From Alphaproteobacteria bacterium (GTDB taxonomy: Bacteria > Myxococcota_A > UBA796 > CAJQPC01), in assembly GCA_020632795.1 (NCBI GenBank), contig JACKEV010000006.1, positions 1,298,501 to 1,362,500 on the forward strand: a stretch of DNA of 64,000 bases, in the 5' to 3' direction. Positions 36,294 to 46,181 of this stretch are shown here, piece after piece. The position numbers were made by a program, and so were the translations under genes. Within the stretch, counting starts at the first letter, position 1. Each line of letters begins with the position of its first letter. The notes beneath the pieces were generated by a model. It had not been told where the DNA came from, searched no databases, and saw nothing but the letters and a program-made list of their open reading frames with translations.

Positions 36294-37584
36294 ACCGGAG
36301 CCCCTCGGCGGGATCGATCGAGGCGGCCTGGGAGGCCGGGTAGAGCGTGGCCAGGAAGCAGATGAGCACCGCGACGACCCCCACCGCCGCGACCATGTGG
36401 GGCTCGATCTCCACGGGCAGGCTGTCGAGGTAGTAGACGTCGGTGTCCAGGGGCCAGCCGTACTCCTCCAGCCCGATGGAGCCCAACAGCCCGAGGATGG
36501 TGCCGAAGGTGGCCCCCACGAGCCCGATGATGACGCCCTCGATCATGAAGATGCCCCGGACCTGGTTGCTGGTGGCCCCCATGGTCTTCATGATGGCGAT
36601 CTCGCGGCCCTTGCTGAGCACCACCAGGATGAGGGTGCCGGCGATGTTGAGTGAGGCCACGGTGACGATGAGGCTCAGGATGAGGCCCATCACCACCTTC
36701 TCCAGCTTCAACGCGGAGAACAGGTTGCGGTTCAGGTTCTTCCAGTGCCGGGTGTAGAACGGGTAGCGCAGGGCGTCCTCGATGGCGAGGGAGATGCCGT
36801 CGACCCCATAGATGTCGTGGACGGTGACCTCGATGCCGGTGACCGTGTTCCCCATCTTGAGGAAGGTCTGGGCGTCGGGGATGGTGATGTAGGTCCACTT
36901 CGTGTCGTACTCGTACATCCCCGAGTAGAAGATGCCGGCGACGCGGAAGGCCTTCACGTCGGGGACGGGCGTGCCGAAGGGGCCCGCGCCCTTGCCCACC
37001 GGGTTGATGATGAAGACCTTGTCGCCGACGAAGACCTTGAGGTCCTGGGCCAGCTCCTGGCCGATGAGGATGCCGGGCAGGGCGTCGGTGTCGTCATCGT
37101 CCTGGGTGAACGCGCGCTCGGGGTCGCCCAGGTGGTCGACGATGTCCTGTCGCTCCTGCAGGCTGGTGGGCGCGCCCTTGGGCCCCATGATCACGTTGGA
37201 GACCAGATCGATGACCTTGCCTGCCCGGGCAGGGTCGATGCCCTTGAGGATGACCCCAGAGGCCCCATGCGCCGACCGGATCATCATCTCCGAGTACACG
37301 AAGGGCGCCACGCCCTTGACGCCGTCGAGGGCCTCGATGTCCTTGACGGCCTCGTCGTAGTCCTCGATCCCGCTGCCGTAGCGCAGCACCACGATGTGGG
37401 CGTTGCTCCCCAGGATCTTGTCGCGAAGGTCGATCTCGAAGCCCGCCATCACCGAGAGCACGATGATGAGGGCCGCCACCCCGATGGTCACCCCCAGGAT
37501 GGAGATGAGGGTGATGGCGGACACCCCCATCTCCTTCTTGCGGGAGCGCAGGTGGCTCAAGGCGATGAGCAGGGCGAAGCGCAT
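36286..37584 (-). CDS. Lipoprotein-releasing permease LolC/LolE
   Basis: 432 residues from the ATG at 37584. FtsX/MacB-type topology: one N-terminal transmembrane helix (ITLISILGVTIGVAALIIVLSV region), a large periplasmic domain (about 50-285), then three helices toward the C-terminus with the coupling segment GREIAIMKTMGA. Only one permease gene accompanies lolD, so a LolF-like homodimer is more likely than a LolC/LolE pair. The upstream continuation of the frame to 38181 lies inside lysS and is spurious. Confidence 0.93.
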   Translation of the reverse strand: MRFALLIALSHLRSRKKEMGVSAITLISILGVTIGVAALIIVLSVMAGFEIDLRDKILGSNAHIVVLRYGSGIEDYDEAVKDIEALDGVKGVAPFVYSEMMIRSAHGASGVILKGIDPARAGKVIDLVSNVIMGPKGAPTSLQERQDIVDHLGDPERAFTQDDDDTDALPGILIGQELAQDLKVFVGDKVFIINPVGKGAGPFGTPVPDVKAFRVAGIFYSGMYEYDTKWTYITIPDAQTFLKMGNTVTGIEVTVHDIYGVDGISLAIEDALRYPFYTRHWKNLNRNLFSALKLEKVVMGLILSLIVTVASLNIAGTLILVVLSKGREIAIMKTMGATSNQVRGIFMIEGVIIGLVGATFGTILGLLGSIGLEEYGWPLDTDVYYLDSLPVEIEPHMVAAVGVVAVLICFLATLYPASQAASIDPAEGLRYE

Positions 37585-37595
37585 GCGCGGCGGGG

Positions 37596-39110
<1,515 letters not shown>

Positions 39111-39191
39111 GCCTGGGTTCCTGACGTGGCGGCCGTCGTACCCCGGGGCCTTAACGCATGGGGATCGGGCGCGCCCCCCGTCAGGGGAAGG

Positions 39192-39836
39192 CTAGTTCTT
39201 CGGGAAGACCTCGGTGTGGTAGAGGTCGGGGCAGTACACCACGTCGATCGAGCCGGTGACGCCGCCGGTGGCGGGGATGGTGTCGATCACGTCGCCATAC
39301 TCACCCTCGAAGTCCACCATGTCGACCTCGATGGTGTAGCCCCCGCCCTCGCCCGGGCCGCTGATGGTGGTGGTGTGGCCGGTGGGCTGGCCGGTCCACA
39401 CCGGGCCGCTCCAGTAGTAGTCCTGGTGGCCGTGGCGATCCTCCCACGTCCACTCGCCGGTGCCCATCGGGCAGTACAGCGACCAGTAGCCGGTGGTCAC
39501 CGGGTCGGCCTCGGTCAGCGTGAACTCCGCCCCGTCGTAGTCGGAGACCAGGGTGAGGTTGCAGTAGCCCCCGTAGATGACCCGCTCTGGCTCGAAGCGA
39601 TCGCTGGAGTCGGTGTGCTCGAAGTAGTCGATGACGTCGTCGCAGGATGCGTCGGCGACCGTGGAGACGTACCACAGCCCCTTGCCGTCGAGGTGGAAGC
39701 CATACGCCGTGCGCCCCGCAATCTCGGCGTTGCTGTCCATCGTCTCCAGCGAGCCGGTGATCAAGGCCTCGGTGTCCTCGACCTTCCCGGTGCAAGCGGC
39801 GAGTCCCGCCAGAAGCAGTGCGTGGTGCAGGCGCAT
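39192..39836 (-). CDS. Hypothetical lipoprotein
   Basis: 214 residues from the ATG at 39836, with AGGGAG upstream. A lipobox-type end (LAAC, Cys about 16) marks a lipoprotein. The mature part is acidic, rich in Asp, Tyr, Thr and Gly, with several Cys and beta-strand-like alternation (YYWSGPVWTGQPTGHTTT). I recognise no domain. It lies 19 bases downstream of prfB and may share its transcript. Confidence 0.8.
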   Translation of the reverse strand: MRLHHALLLAGLAACTGKVEDTEALITGSLETMDSNAEIAGRTAYGFHLDGKGLWYVSTVADASCDDVIDYFEHTDSSDRFEPERVIYGGYCNLTLVSDYDGAEFTLTEADPVTTGYWSLYCPMGTGEWTWEDRHGHQDYYWSGPVWTGQPTGHTTTISGPGEGGGYTIEVDMVDFEGEYGDVIDTIPATGGVTGSIDVVYCPDLYHTEVFPKN

Positions 39837-39855
39837 CGTGGGCTCCCTGTGAGGC

Positions 39856-40978
39856 TCAGTCCTCGGCCTCGCCCGCCTTCTGCGCGAGCCAGGCCTCCAT
39901 GAACTCCATGATATCCCCATCCAGCACCCGGTCGGTGTTTCCGACCTCAACACCGGTTCGGGTGTCCTTCACCATGCGGTAGGGGTGCAGCACGTAGCTG
40001 CGGATCTGGCTGCCCCACTCGATCTTCTTCTTCTCTGCGTTGGCGGCGTCGATCTCCGCCTGGCGCTTCTGAAGCTCGTGCTGGTAGATGCGCGCGCGCA
40101 GCATCTTCATGGCCGAAGCCTTGTTCTTGTGCTGGCTGCGCTCGTTCTGGCACTGCACCACGATCCCGGTGGGGAGGTGGGTGATGCGCACCGCGGAGTC
40201 GGTGGTGTTGACGTGCTGGCCACCGGCACCGGAGGCCCGGTAGGTGTCGATGCGCAGCTCGCCGTCGCGGATGTCGACCTCGATGGAGTCGTCGATGTCG
40301 GGGTAGGCCGCGACCGAGGCGAAGGCGGTGTGCCGGCGCGCCGAGGCGTCGAAGGGCGAGATGCGGACCAGGCGGTGGACGCCGATCTCGGCGCGCAGGT
40401 AGCCGTAGGCGTAGGGGCCATCGACCTCGATGGTGGCGGACTTGATGCCCGCCTCGGGGTGGGGCTGCTCGTCCACCAGGCGGGTCTTGTAGCCGCGCCG
40501 CTCGGCCCAGCGCAGGTACATGCGCTTGAGCATCTCGGCCCAGTCGGAGGCGTCGGTGCCGCCGGCCCCGGAGTTGATCTCCAGGATGGCGCTGGCGTCG
40601 TCGCCCTCCTCGCCCAGCAGCCGCTCGATCTCCAGCTCTCGCACCGCGGTCTCCAGCGTCGTGGACTGGACCAGCGCCTCGGAGATCATCTCGGCGGCAT
40701 CGGGACCGTCGCTCTCGTCGGCCAGCTCGGCGAGGGTCTCGATCTCCTCGGAGAGGTCGGCGAGGTGCTGCCAGCCCTTGATGGTGCGCTCCAGCCGGGA
40801 CTTCTCGCGGAGCAGGCCCTGGGCGCGGCTCTGGTCGGTCCAGAACTCGGGCGCGCTGGCCTGGCGGTTCAGGTCGTCGAGGGCGTGCTGCTTGCCTTCG
40901 ACGTCAAAGATGCCCCCGAAGCGCGGTGATCCGCGCGTCGAGCTCGGCGAGGCCGAATCGGACTTCCTCAGTGGTCAT
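39856..40978 (-). CDS. prfB: Peptide chain release factor 2, with programmed +1 frameshift
   Basis: Recognises UGA and UAA and releases the finished peptide. The ATG at 40978 (AGGAG seven bases upstream) opens a 24-codon frame ending CTT TGA at 40909-40904; skipping one base (40906) continues in the main frame for 349 more residues, 373 in total. Without the shift only a truncated start at 40689 would be read. The main frame has the SPF stop-codon recognition motif (ISPFDASARR), the catalytic GGQ (ASGAGGQHVN) and the usual coiled-coil N-terminal domain. Treat as one gene joined across the shift. Confidence 0.96.
40903..40918 (-). promoter_or_regulatory. prfB: Programmed +1 ribosomal frameshift site of prfB
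   Basis: Minus-strand CGG GGG CAT CTT TGA C. A Shine-Dalgarno-like GGGGG sits just before the slippery CTT and the in-frame UGA with following C, at the same spacing as in E. coli. When RF2 is scarce, slow UGA termination favours the shift, giving autoregulation. Confidence 0.96.
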
Positions 40979-41032
40979 GCAGGGCTCCTGGTGCGGACAC
41001 GGAACGTAATCCGCTGGCCGCGCCCCGCAATC

Positions 41033-41494
41033 TCAGGCCGCGTCGCCCGCCGCCGCGATGAGCCCCCTCCCCTTCCAACCCAGCCGCCCCATGAGCCGCG
41101 CCTCGGCCTCGGCCATCTCGCGCAGGTCCTCGGGCCCGGTCTCGTGGTCGTACCCCAGCAGATGGAGCAGCCCGTGCACCAGCAGGACCCGCACCTCGTC
41201 CCGCAGGCCGTGGTCGCGCTCGGCGGCCTGGCGGGCCGCGGTGGCCACCGAGATGACGAGGTCGCCCAGCACGACGTCGTCGTCCTGGGGAAAGGAGAGC
41301 ACGTCGGTGGGCTTGTCCATGCCCCGCCACTGCGCGTTGAGGGCCTGGATCGTGGGGTCGTCGGTGAGGACCAGGGACAGCTCGGCGTCGCCGAGCTTCG
41401 CCGCGCCCAGCAGCGCCGCGGCGTCCTCGCGCACCGCAGGCTCGGGGAGGCTCGCCGGCAGGGTGATGCCCTGGAGGGCGAGGTCGACGGTCAC
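41033..41494 (-). CDS. ybeY: Endoribonuclease YbeY
   Basis: 153 residues. The zinc motif is HGLLHLLGYDHE (H-x3-H-x5-H), with LSLVLTDDPTIQALNAQWRG and DVLSFP upstream as in the family. Needed for 16S rRNA 3' end maturation and 70S quality control. The GTG start overlaps the stop of the HD-domain gene as GTGA; phoH, pgpH-like and ybeY in this order is a conserved cluster. Confidence 0.94.
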   Translation of the reverse strand: MTVDLALQGITLPASLPEPAVREDAAALLGAAKLGDAELSLVLTDDPTIQALNAQWRGMDKPTDVLSFPQDDDVVLGDLVISVATAARQAAERDHGLRDEVRVLLVHGLLHLLGYDHETGPEDLREMAEAEARLMGRLGWKGRGLIAAAGDAA

Positions 41495-43923
41495 GAATCC
41501 CGGGCCTTGTAGCCGGGATCGCTGTACTCCCCGGGCAGGTACTCCGGCGACTCGTAGTCGATGGGGCCGGGCTCATCGGGGGCCACGCTGTCGGCGGCGC
41601 GGGCGTCACGCGCGGCCGCGACCTCGCTCGGCGGGATCTCCAGCGTGATGACCGCGTCGCGGGGCGTCTCGGCCTTCTCCTCGGCGGGGGGGGCCTTGCG
41701 GGGGTCGGGGATGGGCTTGTCCGGGTAGGCGATGCGGTGGTGGTGGATGGCCAGCACGGTGGTCTTGAAGGTCTCTGCGATGGTGTAGAGCTCCTTCAGG
41801 GTCAGCGGGCACTGCTGGAACTGGCCGTCGGCCATCACCGAGTTGATGATCTTCTGGATCATCGCGGAGACGTTGTCCGGCGTGGGCTGGTGGATGGAGC
41901 GGCAGGCCGCCTCGATCTTGTCCGCCAGCATGATGATGCCCGCCTCGCGGGTGTTGGGGCGGGGGCCGGGGTAGCGGAAGTCCCGAGGATCGACGGAAGG
42001 ATCGCTCTCCCGGGCCTTCATGTAGAAGTAGTAGACCAGCCCATCGCCGTGGTGCATGTAGATGTTGTCGATGATGGGCTGGGGCAGCTTGTGCTCGCGG
42101 GCGATGGCCCCGCCGTCGCGCACGTGGTCGATGATGACCTGGGCGGACTGGTAGGGGGTCAGCCGCTCGTGGCGGTTGATGCCGTCGCGCTGGTTCTCGA
42201 TGAAGTACTGCGGGCGGACGGCCTTGCCGATGTCGTGGAAGTAGGCGCAGACCCGGGACTGCAGCGCGTTCGCGCCGACGGCCTCGGCGGCGGCCTCGGC
42301 GAGCGCCCCGACCATCACCGAGTGGTGGTAGGTGCCCGGCGCCCGCATCATCAGGTTGCGCAGCAGGGGATGGTCGAGGTTCGCCAGCTCCAGGAGCTGG
42401 AGGTCGGTGACGAAGCCCCCCAGCTCAAACAGCGGCACAAGCCCGAGCACCAGGAAGGCCGACAGCACGCCGCCCGCAAACGCGAAGGCCATGTTCCAGG
42501 CCGGCGTGAGCGAGGACGCGGGCGCGGCGTCGAAGAGGTTGATGCGGACGAGGTCGATGCTGAGGACGAAGGCGACGTTCATCAGCCCCGTCATCACCCC
42601 GGCCCACAGGATGGCGCGGCGCTCGCGGCTGCGGCCCACGCCCCACGCGGCGGTGACCCCGGAGACCAGGAAGAACACCACGTACAGGGCGTGCCCGCCC
42701 ATGCCCAGCCCGCACACCGTGGCCGCCAGCAGCGCGAACACCAGCGCGGTCTCGGCGTTGACCAGCACCCGCACCAGCAGCACCACGCCCGCCACCGGCG
42801 CGAGCAGCCAGAACGACTCGGGCGCCATCGCGCCCCCGATCAAGGTCGCCACCGGATCGGCCAGCTCCACGACCACGCGGGTCAGGACGGCGGTCAGGAC
42901 CAGCAGCACGCCCATGGCCGCCAGATCCCGGGGCGAGCGGGTGAAGCGGCGGAACCCCCGAGCGGCGAAGCGGTGCACCGAGATGATGACCAGCAGCAGG
43001 AAGCCGAAGATGCTGCCCGCGATGCGCCCCGGTCCCTTGTCGGACTGGTGCTCCCGCATGGTGCGGATCATGTCGACCTGCTGGGCGGTGACGACGTCGC
43101 CGTCGCGCACCACGGAGGTGCCTCGGGCCACCGTGCGGACCACGCGCCCCACCGACTCCTCGGCGGCGCGGCGGCGCTCCTCGGTCACGAGCTGGTTCAG
43201 CGAGAAGTTGGCGCGCAGCTCGGCCTTCGCGATGGCGGCGGCGGCGCGGACCGTGTCCTGCTCGGCGTCGTCGTACTGCTCCAGCGCGTAGAGGGTGATG
43301 GCGCTGCGCACGTCCTCGACGGTGCGGATCTCGTCGAAGCTGTCCAGGCGGATCTCGTCGCGGCTGTCATTCATCAGCCGGATGACGGTGATGGGCTGGA
43401 CCTGGTTGGGCAGGTACGCCCGCTCGGGCACCACGTACCCGGCCATGCCCTGGGCGATCAGCTCGTTGACGAGGCTCTCCATCGCTGACGGGAAGCCGGA
43501 GCGCACGATCAGCTCGATGTCCTCGACGCGCAGCGAGATGGCCAGGCGCTTGAGGGTCTCCTGGCCGATGGCGGCGACGGCCTCGTCGGACAGGGTGTCC
43601 TCGCCGTCCGCGCGGGCGTCCAGCATGGCCTCGGCGTACTGCCGACGCCCGATGTCGAAGGCGCCCGAGACCCGGTTGCGGAGGCGGCTGACAAGGGTGG
43701 CGTCGTAGTCGTAGACCAGCGGGACGGTGTCGGACGCCTCGGCGCGGCGCAGGCGCGAGGCCTCCAGATCCTCATAGTCGAAGGTGAACGGGGCCTTGAT
43801 GTCCCGGTTGGCGACCTCTCCCACCTGCCAGCCCGGGTTCGGCGCCGGGCTGAAATCCGTGAGGACCAGCGCACAGATCAGACACACCAGCAGCAGGAGA
43901 AGCGCGCTTCGGAGCCCGTCCAC
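41491..43923 (-). CDS. 7TM-HD family phosphodiesterase (PgpH/YqfF-like)
   Basis: 810 residues. One N-terminal helix, an extracytoplasmic 7TMR-HD receptor domain (about 30-300), seven transmembrane helices (about 305-540) and a cytoplasmic HD domain with HHSVMVG, HDIGK and a later HHGDG. In Firmicutes such as Listeria PgpH hydrolyses c-di-AMP. Metal ligands appear intact. A Pro/Asp-rich tail of about 70 residues follows the HD domain. GTG start 29 bases after phoH. Confidence 0.92.
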   Translation of the reverse strand: MDGLRSALLLLLVCLICALVLTDFSPAPNPGWQVGEVANRDIKAPFTFDYEDLEASRLRRAEASDTVPLVYDYDATLVSRLRNRVSGAFDIGRRQYAEAMLDARADGEDTLSDEAVAAIGQETLKRLAISLRVEDIELIVRSGFPSAMESLVNELIAQGMAGYVVPERAYLPNQVQPITVIRLMNDSRDEIRLDSFDEIRTVEDVRSAITLYALEQYDDAEQDTVRAAAAIAKAELRANFSLNQLVTEERRRAAEESVGRVVRTVARGTSVVRDGDVVTAQQVDMIRTMREHQSDKGPGRIAGSIFGFLLLVIISVHRFAARGFRRFTRSPRDLAAMGVLLVLTAVLTRVVVELADPVATLIGGAMAPESFWLLAPVAGVVLLVRVLVNAETALVFALLAATVCGLGMGGHALYVVFFLVSGVTAAWGVGRSRERRAILWAGVMTGLMNVAFVLSIDLVRINLFDAAPASSLTPAWNMAFAFAGGVLSAFLVLGLVPLFELGGFVTDLQLLELANLDHPLLRNLMMRAPGTYHHSVMVGALAEAAAEAVGANALQSRVCAYFHDIGKAVRPQYFIENQRDGINRHERLTPYQSAQVIIDHVRDGGAIAREHKLPQPIIDNIYMHHGDGLVYYFYMKARESDPSVDPRDFRYPGPRPNTREAGIIMLADKIEAACRSIHQPTPDNVSAMIQKIINSVMADGQFQQCPLTLKELYTIAETFKTTVLAIHHHRIAYPDKPIPDPRKAPPAEEKAETPRDAVITLEIPPSEVAAARDARAADSVAPDEPGPIDYESPEYLPGEYSDPGYKARDS

Positions 43924-43952
43924 CCTGGCGACCAGCCTGGCCCACAGGGAAC

Positions 43953-44915
43953 CTATTCCTCACCTCCGGGGGCGGTCGGGGCTGTTGCGTCGGGGGCAAT
44001 CCGGCCCGCCCGGTGACGATCATACGCCCGAATGATGTCGCTGACCAGCCTGTGTCTCACGACGTCGGTCGCGTCGAACTCCACGAAGGAGATCCGCTCC
44101 AGCCCCTGGAGCACCTCGACGGCGTCCACCAGGCCCGACGTGCGGCTCTCGGGGAGGTCCACCTGGGTGATGTCTCCGGTGATGACGGCCTTGCTGCCCA
44201 ACCCCAGCCGGGTCAGGAACATCTTCATCTGCTCGATGGTGGTGTTCTGCGCCTCGTCGAGGATGACGAAGGCGTCGGACAGCGTGCGCCCACGCATGAA
44301 GGCCAGGGGCGCGACCTCGATCACGCCCCGCTCGATCAGCCGTTCGGCGTGCTCGAACTTCACCATGTCGTTGAGGGCGTCGTAGAGGGGGCGCAGGTAG
44401 GGGTTGACCTTCTCGGCCAGATCGCCCGGGAGGAAGCCCAGCTTCTCGCCCGCCTCGACCGCGGGGCGGCACAGCACGATGCGCTGGACCTCGTCGCGCT
44501 TGAGCGCCGCGACCGCCATCGCCATCGCCAGGTAGGTCTTGCCGGTGCCCGCCGGACCCACCCCGAAGACGATGTCGTGGTCCCGGATGGCGTGCACGTA
44601 GATCCGCTGGGTGAGCGTGCGCGGGAAGATGGGCTTGCGCCGATTGCCGACGAGCACGACCTCGGAGAAGAAGGACGAGATGGGCACGTCGGGGTCGCGC
44701 AGCACCATGCGGCAGGCGTGCTCGACGGTGGAGGGGTGCAGGGCGAGCCCTGTGCCGACCAGCTCGTAGAGCTGCTGGAGCAGCCTGGAGGTGGCCTCCA
44801 CGGAGCGGGGGTCGCCGGAGATGCGCACCGCGCCGCCGCGCTGCCCGATGCGCACGCCCAGCTCGCGGGAGATCAGCTTGAGGTTCCGGTCCAGCTCTCC
44901 GCTCAGCTCGCGCAC
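43953..44915 (-). CDS. PhoH family ATPase
   Basis: 320 residues from the GTG at 44915. P-loop GPAGTGKTYLAMAMA, Walker B FVILDEAQNTT and VITGDITQVDLP are diagnostic of PhoH/YbeZ. Family proteins bind RNA and associate with YbeY, which is encoded two genes downstream. The true start is probably further upstream: the frame continues with conserved-looking sequence to an in-frame TAG at 45002, but without an ATG, GTG or TTG. GAGG near 44983 would suit an AUC (44975) or CUG (44972) start. Confidence 0.93.
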   Translation of the reverse strand: MRELSGELDRNLKLISRELGVRIGQRGGAVRISGDPRSVEATSRLLQQLYELVGTGLALHPSTVEHACRMVLRDPDVPISSFFSEVVLVGNRRKPIFPRTLTQRIYVHAIRDHDIVFGVGPAGTGKTYLAMAMAVAALKRDEVQRIVLCRPAVEAGEKLGFLPGDLAEKVNPYLRPLYDALNDMVKFEHAERLIERGVIEVAPLAFMRGRTLSDAFVILDEAQNTTIEQMKMFLTRLGLGSKAVITGDITQVDLPESRTSGLVDAVEVLQGLERISFVEFDATDVVRHRLVSDIIRAYDRHRAGRIAPDATAPTAPGGEE

Positions 44916-45074
44916 CCGCTGCGGGTCCTCGAAGCTCAGGGAGGCCTGTCCGGCGTCGTTCTCGGAGGTCAGGATCGTGTCCTCAGTCAGGATTTCGAGC
45001 TAGGCATTAGCCGGACGCCGCGCGTGCGGCCAGAGCCGGCCCGTGACGTTAGGTTGGGGGTGCGGAGGTCCCCG

Positions 45075-46178
45075 ATGATTGTTGGCGTCCCCACCGAGAT
45101 CAAGCCGCAGGAGAACCGCGTAGGGCTCGTGCCCGGCGGCGTGAAGGCCCTGGTCGCCGCCGGCCACGACGTGCTCGTGCAGCAGGGGGCGGGCAACGGC
45201 AGCGGGCTCCCCGACGACGAGTACATCCGCGCCGGCGCCGAGATCGTCCCCACCGCCGAGGAGATCTACGGCCGCGCCGCGCTGATCTGGAAGGTCAAGG
45301 AGCCCCTCAGCGCCGAGTATCCCCTGCTCCGCGCCGGCCAGATCCTCTACACCTACCTGCACCTGGCCCCCGACCCCACCCAGACCGCGGCCCTCCTGGA
45401 GGCCGGCGTGGTGGGCATCGCATACGAGACCGTCGAGCTGGCCGACGGCACCCTGCCGCTCCTGACCCCCATGTCCGAGGTCGCCGGGCGGCTGTCAGTG
45501 CAGTCCGGGGCGTGGTGCCTCACCCGACACCAGGGCGGGCGCGGCGTGCTGCTGGGCGGCGTCCCGGGGGTCGAGCCGGGCGAGGTCGTGGTCATCGGCG
45601 GCGGCGTGGTCGGCCTCAACGCGGTGAAGATGGCGGTGGGCCTCGGCGCGGACGTCACGGTGCTCGACATCGACCTGGATCGGCTGCGGTGGTTCGACGA
45701 CCTCTACAGCGGCCGCATCAAGACCCTCTACTCCAACGGGCACAACATCGAGCGCGCGCTGGGGCGCGCCGATCTGGTCATCGGGGCGGTGCTGGTGGCC
45801 GGCGCCCGCGCGCCGAAGCTCATCACCCGCGACATGCTCTCGCTGATGAAGCCCGGCTCTGCCATCGTCGACGTCGCGGTGGACCAGGGGGGCTGCGTGG
45901 AGACCACCCGGCCCACCACCCACGCCGAGCCCACCTACGTGGTCGACGGCATCGTCCACTACGCGGTCGCGAACATGCCGGGGGCCGTGGCGCGCACCTC
46001 CACCTTCGCGTTGAACAACGCGACCATCCCCTACGGCCTGCGCATCGCGAACCTGGGCTGGGAGGCCGCGCTCCGGGCCGATCCGGCGCTGGCCAGGGGC
46101 CTGAACGTCGTGGGCGGCGAGGTCACCAACCCGCACGTGGCCCACGACCTCGGCCTGCCCTACGCCCGCTGGTCGTGA
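45075..46178 (+). CDS. ald: Alanine dehydrogenase
   Basis: 367 residues from the ATG at 45075, with GGAGG seven bases upstream. The start MIVGVPTEIKPQENRVGLVP, the catalytic KVKEP (Lys) and YTYLHLAPD (His) segments, and the NAD-binding GGGVVGLNAVKMAVGLGA followed by an acidic strand end are typical. Reversible L-alanine + NAD+ to pyruvate + ammonia + NADH. It is divergent from phoH with about 160 bases between the annotated starts. Confidence 0.96.
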   Translation: MIVGVPTEIKPQENRVGLVPGGVKALVAAGHDVLVQQGAGNGSGLPDDEYIRAGAEIVPTAEEIYGRAALIWKVKEPLSAEYPLLRAGQILYTYLHLAPDPTQTAALLEAGVVGIAYETVELADGTLPLLTPMSEVAGRLSVQSGAWCLTRHQGGRGVLLGGVPGVEPGEVVVIGGGVVGLNAVKMAVGLGADVTVLDIDLDRLRWFDDLYSGRIKTLYSNGHNIERALGRADLVIGAVLVAGARAPKLITRDMLSLMKPGSAIVDVAVDQGGCVETTRPTTHAEPTYVVDGIVHYAVANMPGAVARTSTFALNNATIPYGLRIANLGWEAALRADPALARGLNVVGGEVTNPHVAHDLGLPYARWS

Positions 46179-46181
46179 GGG

